From the NCBI GenBank assembly GCA_003222065.1, contig QHUV01000119.1:1-5329 (forward strand): a stretch of DNA of 5,329 nt. The letters run 5' to 3'. The DNA is from Gemmatimonadota bacterium. Lineage in GTDB: Bacteria > Gemmatimonadota > Gemmatimonadetes > Gemmatimonadales > Gemmatimonadaceae. The translations under genes were made by a program, and so were the position numbers. Positions 1-5,329 of this stretch are shown piece by piece; position 1 is the stretch's first letter, and every line of letters begins with the position of its first letter. Below the pieces are notes generated by a model, which was given only the letters and a program-made list of their open reading frames with translations, had not been told where the DNA came from and did not search any database.

Positions 1-1311
1 TTTCCGATCAAGTTTCAGACGCGCGTCGACGGCCAGGGGCTGACATTCGCCATTCTTCTCGGTTTGGCCTCTGGACTCATCTTCGGATTGATCCCGGCCG
101 TCCAGCTCGCGCGCGTCGATCCGCAGATCGCCCTGCGCGCCGGTATTCAGTCCGCGGGCCGTAGCCGAACGCGCAATGTTCTCATGGGAACGCAGGTCGC
201 GCTGGCGCTGATCGTCCTCACGGCGGCTGGACTGTTCCTGCGGAGCTTTCGTGAGACGCGGGAAGCGGATCCCGGCTTCCGCCGCGACGGCGTGCTCCTC
301 GCCGCGTACGACTTGACGGCCGGGAATCCCGACGCGTCGCAGTCGCGCGTCTTCGCCGCGTCGCTCATCGCCCGCCTCGCCGCGCTGCCTAACGTCGAAG
401 CCGCGGCGATCGCGACCTCCGTGCCCCTCGACATTCACGGCTTGCCTCTGCGGTCGTTCACCGTCGAAGGGCGCGCCCGCGCCGACGCGGCGAAGGATCA
501 AGCATTGAGCAATGTCGTAACGCCAGGGTATTTCCGGACGATGGGGATTCCACTCCGCGACGGTCACGACTTCGCGGCGCTCAATGATGCCGCCGCGCCT
601 CCTGAGGTCGTCGTCAACGAGGCGTTTGTAGAGCGATACCTCACCGGTGTGCAGCCAATCGGTCGCCGTATCGAATCCCGCGACCGAACCTACACGATCG
701 TCGGTGTCGCGCGAACGTCACTCTACGACTCGTTTGGCGAACAGCCGACGCCGGCGTTGTACTTCTCCTATCGCGACCGCCCGGCACCCATGGGCGAGAT
801 TCATGTGCGCGCCGGTCGAGGCGTCGAGCTCCTCGCTCCCGATCTGCGGCGCGCCGTCCGCGAGCTCGATCCGAAGCTCGTGCTGTACGATGTCCGTACG
901 CTGGATGAGCATATCGAGAAGAATCTCTTTCTGCGACGCATTCCGGCGCGGATGTTCGCTGTGCTCGGGCCGCTCCTCCTCATTCTGGCGGCGATCGGCA
1001 TCTACGCCGTCGTCTCCTACTCGATCTCTCGCCGCACGGTGGAGATTGGCGTCCGACACGCGCTCGGCGCGCCGGCGACTCGCATCGTCATCGAGATCAT
1101 CAGTGACACGATGCGTGCGATCGGGTGGGGAGCGCTCATTGGATGGTTGCTCGCGCTCCTCGTCGAGATGCACGTCGCGCGCGGCGTGCTCTCGCTGCCA
1201 ATCGTGATCGGCGTGCCCGCTCTGCTCTTCGCCGTGGCAACGATCGCCTGCTGGATTCCAGCACGCCGCGCCGCCGCCGCGGATCCGGTGGTGGCTTTGC
1301 GTAACGATTGA
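1..1311 (+). CDS. ABC-type permease, FtsX/MacB (ADOP-like) family, C-terminal part
   Basis: The reading frame is open from the first base, so the gene is cut at its 5' end; 436 residues plus TGA are visible. Residues about 15-38 form a membrane helix ending in GLIPAVQLA, and about 60-82 form a second (MGTQVALALIVLTAAGLFLR), the usual entry to the second half of a duplicated permease. Residues about 100-310 are a MacB-type periplasmic core, with VVTPGYFRTMGIPL, VVVNEAFVERY, PIGRRI and YTIVGVA. Residues about 318-436 are the C-terminal FtsX domain: LLLILAAIGIYAVVSYSISR, then RTVEIGVRHALGA, two further helices and the closing CWIPARRAAAADPVVALRND. This family consists of inner-membrane permeases that normally work with a separate ATPase; none is in view. 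The last helix pair is a little shorter than in the permease at 1391-4054, so the two are diverged paralogues. The substrate is unknown. The prefix domain that would prove ADOP membership lies outside the window. Confidence 0.94.
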   Translation, partial: FPIKFQTRVDGQGLTFAILLGLASGLIFGLIPAVQLARVDPQIALRAGIQSAGRSRTRNVLMGTQVALALIVLTAAGLFLRSFRETREADPGFRRDGVLLAAYDLTAGNPDASQSRVFAASLIARLAALPNVEAAAIATSVPLDIHGLPLRSFTVEGRARADAAKDQALSNVVTPGYFRTMGIPLRDGHDFAALNDAAAPPEVVVNEAFVERYLTGVQPIGRRIESRDRTYTIVGVARTSLYDSFGEQPTPALYFSYRDRPAPMGEIHVRAGRGVELLAPDLRRAVRELDPKLVLYDVRTLDEHIEKNLFLRRIPARMFAVLGPLLLILAAIGIYAVVSYSISRRTVEIGVRHALGAPATRIVIEIISDTMRAIGWGALIGWLLALLVEMHVARGVLSLPIVIGVPALLFAVATIACWIPARRAAAADPVVALRND

Positions 1312-1318
1312 AGGCCAT

Positions 1319-1379
1319 GTGCTACGTGCTACCCAACACCCAACACCCAACACCCAGCACCCAACACCTAACACCTACC
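1319..1379. repeat. Heptamer tandem array, G-rich on the minus strand
   Basis: Bases 1319-1332 are two exact copies of GTGCTAC. From 1331 the same 7-base period continues as ACCCAAC (1331, 1338, 1345), ACCCAGC (1352), ACCCAAC (1359), ACCTAAC (1366) and ACCTACC (1373). The array almost fills the 79-base gap between two convergent stop codons. Read on the minus strand it has five GGG runs separated by four-base loops (TGTT or TGCT), which is enough for an intramolecular G-quadruplex. I see no classical hairpin-plus-T-tract terminator here, so the array may serve as the gene boundary, but that is inference. Confidence 0.85.
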
Positions 1380-1390
1380 CGACAGCTCTA

Positions 1391-4054
1391 CTATTCGGCC
1401 CGCAACGTGATCGCCGGATCGACCCGCGCCGCTCGCCACGCTGGCAGCCAGCAGGCGAGAACCGACACACTCGCTAACAGCATGATCACGCCGACGTACG
1501 TCACGGGATCGAGCCGCGAGACGTCGAAGAGCAACGTCAGGAGCGCTCGCGTCGCACCGATAGCGCCCACCAGGCCGATCAACACGCCGAGCAGCGTCAG
1601 CGACAGCCCCTGACGAAGCACGAGCGCGAGGATGCTGCCGCGGGTCGCGCCTAACGCGGACCGGACGCCGATCTCTCGCATCCGCTCGCTCACACTGCCG
1701 GACAATACGCCATAGATGCCAATCGCCGCCAGCACGAGCGCCGCGAGCGCGAACGTTTCGATCACGACGAGAGCGAAGCGTCGCTGCGATGCCGTCGTCG
1801 CGATAAGGCCATCCATGGTGATGATGCGCTGAATCGGCTGATTCTTGTCGACCGACCAGATTGCCCTCTTGATGCTCGGCACCAACGCCGCCGGATCTCC
1901 GCTCGTACGCACAACGAGCGACTGCACGTTGTCCACCCACCACCACTGGCCCATCGCGACGTAAAAAGCATCGCTCTGGCTGAGCGCGAGCGACTCCTGC
2001 TTGACGTCGCCGACAACGCCGACGACGACGTCCCAAGGCCGGGTGTCGCTGCCGGTCTCGGGACCGAACTTTACCCGTTGGCCGACGGGATTCTGATTGC
2101 CAAACTTTCGCCGCGCGAGGGACTCACTGATGACCACAGCCTCGGGCCCTCCCGGCAGATCCGTGGCGTCCAGCAACCGACCGCGATGCAGCGGGATACC
2201 CATCGTTTCGAAGTAGCCCGGAGTGACGGCGTAGCGAAGCGCGCTTCCATCTTCGCCCGGCTTGACGCTCGGCGTCGACTCGAACGCGTATCCGTAGCCG
2301 TCGATATCGTCGCTGAGCGGGAGCTGACTCGTGAATGCGGCCGCGGTGACGCCCGGCACCTGACGCACGGCGTCGAGCGCCTGCAGATAGAAAAGCCGGC
2401 GAGCGGTGTCGGAACTGTACGCCAGCCCCGGTTCAATGACCTGCATCGTCAATAGTCGCGATGGCCTGAAGCCCGGCGTGACCGCGAAGAGACGTTCGAG
2501 ACTTCTCATCAGCAATCCGGCGCTCACCAGGAGCATTAGCGCAAGCGCTACTTCGGCGACGACTAGTGCTCTGCGTGCCGCGGCGCGCCCGCCAGCGCTC
2601 CGTCGCGAGCTTTGTTGCAGTGCATCGCGAAATCCGGCGCGGGTCGCGCCCAAGGCGGGCACGAGACCGACAACGAGCCCGATGATCGTCGTCGCCGCGA
2701 GCGCGAAGGCGAACACCGGTGCATTGAGCTCGATCGCGTCGGCGCGCGGCAAACCGGGTGGGCTCAATGCGACCAAGGCGCGCACGCCGATCTGCGCCAC
2801 GCCGAGTCCGAGCACACCGCCAATGGCCGCCACCACCAAACTCTCGGTGAGCAACTGCCGCAACAGGCGCGACCCACCGGCGCCGAGGGCAATACGCATG
2901 GCGAATTCACCGCGTCGCTGGGCCCCACGTGCAAGCATCAGATTCGTGACGTTGACGCAGGCAATCGCCAGGAGCAGTAGCACGGCGCCAACGATCGCGA
3001 GGAGCGCCGGCTTCACGTCTCCGGTCACTTCCTCGTGCAGAGAGCGCACCAGCATGCCTCCCTTCATGTCCGCCCACGGCGCCCGCGCGAATTGCGGCAC
3101 CGGGGCGCGTCCGATAGTCGCCAGCTCGCGCGTCGCGCGCTCGACGGTTTCGCCCGCGTCGAGTCGCCCAATGACCTGATAGTGGTGACCCCACTCCCGC
3201 GAGTTGAAGGGCGCCTGTGTGCGATCCTGTAGCGGAGCCCAGATGTCGACCGATGGCAAGGCGACGTTGGCGAAACGCGGCGGCATCACCCCAATTACGA
3301 GATACTCATTGTCGTTGAGCATCACCCGTCGGCCGACGAGCGACCGATCTCCGCCAAATCGGCGCTGCAGCAGGCGATCGCTGATGATCGCGACGTTAGG
3401 CCCTCCGGCACGCTCCTCGTCGTCGTCGAAGTCGCGTCCCACGGCGGGAGGAACGCCGAGTGTGTGGAAATAGCCCGCGCTCACTCGCTGGCCGGACAGA
3501 CGCTCCGGCTCACTGGTCCCGGTGATCGACGGTTGCCAGCGATCCCCCGCCGCCAGCGCCCGAAAGGACCGGCTCCGCGCCCTCAACTCCGTGAACGTCC
3601 CGAACGTCGGCGCGACTGGTGATCCATCGCCCGCACGGTCGTTGATGACGACCAGGCGATCGGCGTGCGGATATGGTAGTGACTCGAGCAGAATCGGATT
3701 GACAGCGCTGAAGATCGCCGTCGTCGCGCCGATACCAAGCGCCAACGTCAGAATGCTCATCACGCTCGAGCCCAAATGGGTACGCAGCTGCCGGCCTGCG
3801 TAGCGCACGTCCGCTGCGATCGCTTCGACGACATTCTCCCATCCGAACGCGCGGACCTGTTCCCGCGCGACCGTTGCGTTACCGATTTCCAGCTGCGCGG
3901 CGCGGCGCGCCGCCTCGGCAGACAATCCACGCCTGACGTGGGCCGCGGTCGCCAGCTCCAGGTAATGCGCGATTTCGTCCGCTGTGTCTTGATCGGCTGC
4001 TTCGCGGTGCGTCAATGCGTGAAACCCCCGGCTCAGGGTCCGCCAGATCGACAT
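1391..4054 (-). CDS. Full-length ADOP family ABC permease (FtsX/MacB type)
   Basis: This is an 887-residue inner-membrane permease. I chose the ATG at 4054 because it begins the typical ADOP prefix (MSIWRTLSRGFHAL, then DEIAHYLELATAAHVRRGLS, residues 1-60). It also sits 8 bases after GGAGGG and 4 bases after the PadR stop. The frame stays open upstream to 4159, but that stretch overlaps padR and is not family-like. In order: prefix domain 1-85; first membrane helix about 97-123 (SVMSILTLALGIGATTAIF); first MacB-type periplasmic domain about 125-345; FtsX domain about 350-475 with VNVTNLMLARGAQRRGEFAM; linker; second-half helix about 496-518; second periplasmic domain about 525-755; final FtsX domain about 762-887, ending CWLPAWRAARVDPAITLRAE. 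Length and order match a complete duplicated permease. There is no ATPase nearby, hence 'orphan'; the substrate is unknown. A run QWWW at 703-706 in the second periplasmic domain is notable. Confidence 0.96.
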   Translation of the reverse strand: MSIWRTLSRGFHALTHREAADQDTADEIAHYLELATAAHVRRGLSAEAARRAAQLEIGNATVAREQVRAFGWENVVEAIAADVRYAGRQLRTHLGSSVMSILTLALGIGATTAIFSAVNPILLESLPYPHADRLVVINDRAGDGSPVAPTFGTFTELRARSRSFRALAAGDRWQPSITGTSEPERLSGQRVSAGYFHTLGVPPAVGRDFDDDEERAGGPNVAIISDRLLQRRFGGDRSLVGRRVMLNDNEYLVIGVMPPRFANVALPSVDIWAPLQDRTQAPFNSREWGHHYQVIGRLDAGETVERATRELATIGRAPVPQFARAPWADMKGGMLVRSLHEEVTGDVKPALLAIVGAVLLLLAIACVNVTNLMLARGAQRRGEFAMRIALGAGGSRLLRQLLTESLVVAAIGGVLGLGVAQIGVRALVALSPPGLPRADAIELNAPVFAFALAATTIIGLVVGLVPALGATRAGFRDALQQSSRRSAGGRAAARRALVVAEVALALMLLVSAGLLMRSLERLFAVTPGFRPSRLLTMQVIEPGLAYSSDTARRLFYLQALDAVRQVPGVTAAAFTSQLPLSDDIDGYGYAFESTPSVKPGEDGSALRYAVTPGYFETMGIPLHRGRLLDATDLPGGPEAVVISESLARRKFGNQNPVGQRVKFGPETGSDTRPWDVVVGVVGDVKQESLALSQSDAFYVAMGQWWWVDNVQSLVVRTSGDPAALVPSIKRAIWSVDKNQPIQRIITMDGLIATTASQRRFALVVIETFALAALVLAAIGIYGVLSGSVSERMREIGVRSALGATRGSILALVLRQGLSLTLLGVLIGLVGAIGATRALLTLLFDVSRLDPVTYVGVIMLLASVSVLACWLPAWRAARVDPAITLRAE

Positions 4055-4058
4055 TGCC

Positions 4059-4394
4059 TCAACCCTCCACGCTGAGAAGACGCGCAACGGCAGCGGCGCG
4101 GCGCTTCCAATCGGCCGTCTCGACCTCGAGCTGCTTTCGTCCGGCGCGGGTGAGCGCATAGTACTTCGCGCGCCGTGAATTCTCGGACGTGCGCCACTCG
4201 GCGTCGAGCAAGCCGGCGCGTTCGAGACGTTGCAGCGCCACGAGCAGCGACCCGGGATTGACCTTGAAGACGCCGCGCGAGACCTGCTCGACCCGGCGCG
4301 TAATACCGAATCCGTGCATCGGCTGGAGGCTCAGCGTCTTGAGGATGAGCATGTCCAGCGTGCCCTGGATGACGTCCCTGTTCGGCTCGTCCAC
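4059..4394 (-). CDS. PadR family transcriptional regulator
   Basis: A 111-residue winged-helix repressor of the short PadR type that accompanies ADOP permeases. Visible family marks are GTLDMLILKTL (11-21), MHGFGITRRVEQ (26-37), PGSLLVALQRLERAGLL (47-63), RRAKYYALTRAGRKQL (74-89) and a C-terminal helix to residue 111 that would mediate dimerisation. The start is GTG at 4394, with GGAG (4404-4401) six bases upstream and the conserved DVIQGTLD soon after. The gene is followed after 4 bases by the permease ATG, and the permease Shine-Dalgarno lies in its last codons, so the two are probably translationally coupled. Family proteins usually repress their own promoter, and a perfect inverted repeat over the -35 box upstream fits that. 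One oddity: the recognition-helix region usually reads GSLYPALHRLE, whereas here it is GSLLVALQRLE. The inducing ligand cannot be read from the sequence. Confidence 0.95.
   Translation of the reverse strand: MDEPNRDVIQGTLDMLILKTLSLQPMHGFGITRRVEQVSRGVFKVNPGSLLVALQRLERAGLLDAEWRTSENSRRAKYYALTRAGRKQLEVETADWKRRAAAVARLLSVEG
4063..4068 (-). promoter_or_regulatory. Shine-Dalgarno of the ADOP permease
   Basis: GGAGGG on the minus strand, 8 bases before the ATG at 4054 and inside the last codons of the PadR gene. It decides the permease start against the longer open frame and suggests coupling to padR translation. Confidence 0.8.
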
Positions 4395-4418
4395 GTTCCG
4401 CTCCGATGTCGACGCCGG

Positions 4419-4448
4419 AGCATAGCCTCATGTCATCTTGATTGTCAA
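4419..4448 (-). promoter_or_regulatory. Sigma-70-type promoter of the padR-permease operon
   Basis: On the minus strand the -35 box is a perfect TTGACA (4448-4443), followed by an 18-base spacer and TATGCT (4424-4419), four of six matches to TATAAT. Transcription would start near 4412, leaving a leader of about 17 bases with the PadR ribosome site (4404-4401) and the GTG at 4394. The -35 box lies inside an inverted repeat, suggesting a promoter that is strong unless repressed. Confidence 0.7.
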
Positions 4449-4452
4449 GATG
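4434..4452. promoter_or_regulatory. Probable PadR operator (inverted repeat)
   Basis: CATCTTGA (4434-4441) and TCAAGATG (4445-4452) are perfect 8-base inverted arms around TTG. The right arm and the centre contain the -35 hexamer of the padR-permease promoter, so a bound dimer would block RNA polymerase. The sequence shows the symmetry and position directly; that PadR is the protein that binds is inferred from the adjacent gene and from the habit of the family. Confidence 0.7.
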
Positions 4453-4734
4453 TGACGGTCAGGAGGACACGGCCGCCGCTCGCCGAGCCTTGCGCGAACG
4501 AGCAGAGCGGATCGTCAGCGTGCGATCTCGCTGAAGCGTTACCACGCCACGGGGCGCCGTTTCAGGGCCGATGCCTCTCGCGAGGGAGGGAGGCGGCCAT
4601 CCTTGTCCCGCCGAGAGTCGCCGCGCGAGCGTCGGAACCCATGCCGGCGGCTCCCCCAAGGCGTCGCGCAGCAGAACGAACAGATATCGCACCAGTCCTC
4701 GCGACGGAGACGAACTATCGGGAACGTAATCACT

Positions 4735-4757
4735 CGCGAATGCCGCGAAATATCGCG
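4735..4757. repeat. CGCGAA repeat cluster, possible operator
   Basis: CGCGAA occurs at 4735-4740 and again at 4744-4749, a 9-base period. TCGCG at 4753-4757 forms an inverted repeat with CGCGA at 4744-4748 across a 4-base centre. The cluster lies about 75-100 bases before the proposed start of the helix-turn-helix gene, a plausible site for regulation, but such short GC-rich repeats can arise by chance. Confidence 0.35.
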
Positions 4758-4783
4758 CGCCGTCGTGGCTCTTAGCACTGCTC

Positions 4784-4812
4784 TTGCAACTACCCCCGCG
4801 TCTCGTTTTTAT
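4784..4812 (+). promoter_or_regulatory. Possible promoter of the helix-turn-helix gene
   Basis: TTGCAA (4784-4789) and TTTTAT (4807-4812) are separated by 17 bases, and each matches four of six consensus positions. The T-run at 4806-4810 is the most AT-rich spot in this stretch. The leader to the proposed start would be only about 14 bases. It is weak evidence from sequence alone. Confidence 0.3.
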
Positions 4813-4820
4813 CCTCTCGC

Positions 4821-4824
4821 GGAG
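4821..4824 (+). promoter_or_regulatory. Shine-Dalgarno supporting a CTG start
   Basis: GGAG with 8 bases to the CTG at 4833. The competing GTG at 4920 has no comparable site upstream and would remove the first helix of the DNA-binding domain. Confidence 0.4.
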
Positions 4825-4832
4825 CCGCTCCC

Positions 4833-5231
4833 CTGCCGCCGCCGACCGCTAACGAGCCGTCCATTCAGGCCATCGCTGAACGCATTCGGGCCGTCGTTTC
4901 CCGCCAGCCGGGCCACAACGTGGATATCGTCGCCCAGACGCTCGCGCTTCCCGCCCACGCGTTACGCCGCTTGCTCGATGCTGGCGTACGCACCATCGAC
5001 GCCACGTTCCTGATCGACGTCGTCGCGGCCTTGGTGCACGAGGCGGGTGTAGATCCCCACTGGCTGCTGACGGGACATTGCGACCCGTCGATGCATCGAC
5101 ACGCTCTGTTGCTTGGCGAAGATCGCAGCCCGGGCGGGGCCGAGGCGATTCGTGCCTTCGTCCAAGGCCAGTATCAGCAGCTGCGCAATGGCGCGACACT
5201 CCTGTCGCTTCCGCCTAACGTTCGCAGCTGA
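4833..5231 (+). CDS. Small CI/XRE-like helix-turn-helix protein
   Basis: I do not recognise a named gene. From the CTG at 4833 it has 132 residues; a GTG at 4920 would give 103. The frame between them encodes a convincing amphipathic helix (IQAIAERIRAVVSRQPG, residues 11-27), which the fold needs, and no ATG, GTG or TTG lies in frame before 4920, so the rare CTG with GGAG upstream is my choice. Next come VDIVAQTLALP (31-41) and AHALRRLLDAG (42-52), the likely helix-turn-helix pair, then FLIDVVAALVHEAGVDPHWLLTG (59-81). The VDPHWLLTG ending is typical of phage CI-repressor-type DNA-binding domains. The last 50 residues match nothing I know and contain no protease or sensor motif, so this may be a bare DNA-binding protein. 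The stop at 5229-5231 lies inside an attC-like structure, as is common for integron cassette genes. DNA binding is inferred from the pattern. Confidence 0.72.
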   Translation: MPPPTANEPSIQAIAERIRAVVSRQPGHNVDIVAQTLALPAHALRRLLDAGVRTIDATFLIDVVAALVHEAGVDPHWLLTGHCDPSMHRHALLLGEDRSPGGAEAIRAFVQGQYQQLRNGATLLSLPPNVRS

Positions 5232-5297
5232 TGACATCTTGGTCGACGCCGCGCCGTCCATCGCTCGTTAGGCCCGCAGCGCGTCTCCCCGTTAGGC
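5213..5297 (+). repeat. attC-like structured element
   Basis: The ends are GCCTAACG (5213-5220) and CGTTAGGC (5290-5297), perfect complements that match the integron cores RYYYAAC and GTTRRRY. Inside, CGCAGCTG (5223-5230) pairs with CAGCGCG (5277-5283) over seven base pairs, leaving A5226 unpaired on the left arm, like the extrahelical base of L''. The total of 85 bases is within the usual attC range. A small stem, GACG 5245-5248 with CGTC 5255-5258, lies in the middle. A second CGTTAGGC (5266-5273) permits a shorter 61-base form in which AGC/GATG (5226-5233, T5229 unpaired) pairs with CATCGCT (5259-5265). Against it: the spacers next to the outer cores are uneven (about 2 and 6 bases), no integrase is in view, and the same octamer occurs elsewhere in genes. 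Confidence 0.45.
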
Positions 5298-5329
5298 AAT
5301 CGCCGCGGCGTAACACTCGTCGCAGTAGG
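5292..5329 (-). CDS. 3' end of a possible gene, cut by the window edge
   Basis: Read on the minus strand, the last twelve visible codons before TAA (5294-5292) give YCDECYAAAIA and stop. The CxxC pair suggests a zinc-binding tail, but eleven residues are too few to assign a family. The stop codon lies within the octamer GCCTAACG of the attC-like element, so the gene converges on the helix-turn-helix gene with about 60 bases between the two stops. It could equally be chance open frame. Confidence 0.35.
   Translation of the reverse strand, partial: YCDECYAAAIA

Larger units (their letters stand above)
4453..4832. other. Region without a supported gene (about 380 bases)
   Basis: Between the PadR operator and the helix-turn-helix gene I find no recognised protein or RNA gene. 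On the minus strand a frame is open from 4846 to a stop at 4459 but has no ATG. Its only usual start is a GTG at 4692 (77 codons, beginning VRYLFVLLRDALGEPP), with GAGGA only 3 bases away, too close for a good site. Its third-position GC (about 70% by my count) is not decisive, and its second half is rich in arginine and alanine with no motif. It could be a small unrecognised protein or chance in GC-rich DNA. The region also holds a CGCGA repeat cluster (4735-4757) and a possible promoter (4784-4812). Confidence 0.5.

Noticed and set aside
718..1374. Long minus-strand frame of 218 codons opposite the first permease
   Set aside because: Composition is low-complexity and rich in Arg, Asp and His, it opposes a clearly conserved permease, and its start lies in the heptamer array.
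1368..2036. Minus-strand frame of 222 codons in another frame of the ADOP gene
   Set aside because: It overlaps the well-conserved permease C-terminus and has the arginine-rich composition of a frame shadow.
2406..3179. Plus-strand frame of 257 codons opposite the ADOP gene
   Set aside because: It is antisense to a conserved coding region, has no domain and is full of Ser, Arg and Ala as expected from GC-rich antisense.
406..3823. GCGATCGC at 406-413, 3374-3381 and 3816-3823
   Set aside because: This matches cyanobacterial HIP1, but three palindromic copies in GC-rich coding DNA full of GCGATC dicodons are weak evidence, and the genes are not cyanobacterial in type.
4055..4159. N-terminal extension of the ADOP permease to 4159
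   Set aside because: It overlaps the PadR gene, has no family resemblance, and the ATG at 4054 has a better ribosome site and starts the conserved prefix.
4459..4692. 77-codon minus-strand frame beginning VRYLFVLL
   Set aside because: There is no homology I recognise, the ribosome site is too close to the GTG, and the frame stays open upstream without ATG. It is kept only as a remark on the gene-free region.
5235..5241. CATCTTG inside the attC-like element, resembling a half PadR operator
   Set aside because: It is only one arm, with no inverted partner and no promoter beside it; probably chance.
1..5329. CRISPR array, tRNA, rRNA or insertion sequence
   Set aside because: I looked for spaced direct repeats, tRNA-like cloverleaf elements, rRNA signatures and transposase motifs and found none.

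Overview
The window looks like a chromosomal segment of a GC-rich (roughly mid-60s % by eye) soil-type bacterium. Permeases of the FtsX/MacB type carrying the N-terminal ADOP prefix domain, each led by a small PadR-type regulator, are characteristic of Acidobacteriota and Gemmatimonadota. I favour Gemmatimonadota, but this is inference from gene content, not proof.

Layout: (1) 1-1311, +: the C-terminal 436 residues of an ABC-type permease whose start lies left of the window. (2) 1312-1390: a short gap between two converging genes, filled by an array of 7-base repeats that is G-rich on the minus strand. (3) 4394 down to 1391, minus: a compact two-gene operon. A 111-residue PadR-family repressor is followed 4 bases later by a complete 887-residue ADOP permease. 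Its promoter (perfect TTGACA, good -10) carries a perfect 8+8 inverted repeat over the -35 box, the expected place for an autoregulatory PadR operator. (4) 4453-4832: about 380 bases with no gene I can support, holding a possible promoter and a small cluster of CGCGA repeats. (5) 4833-5231, +: a small protein with a phage CI/XRE-like helix-turn-helix, probably starting at a non-ATG codon. (6) 5213-5297: a structured element with GCCTAAC / GTTAGGC ends and an inner offset stem with one extrahelical base, resembling an integron attC site. (7) 5292-5329, minus: the last codons of a possible gene entering from the right, whose stop codon lies inside the element's right end.

How the parts work together: the PadR protein probably represses its own promoter and so the co-transcribed permease. 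Neither permease has an ATPase partner in view, as is usual for these orphan permeases, and their substrates are unknown. The most unusual signal is the octamer GCCTAACG / CGTTAGGC. It occurs six times in 5.3 kb, three times inside permease genes and three times clustered in the last 117 bases. Either the terminal cluster is a true attC (recombination) site, or the octamer is a genome-wide iterated motif. The two explanations make different predictions.
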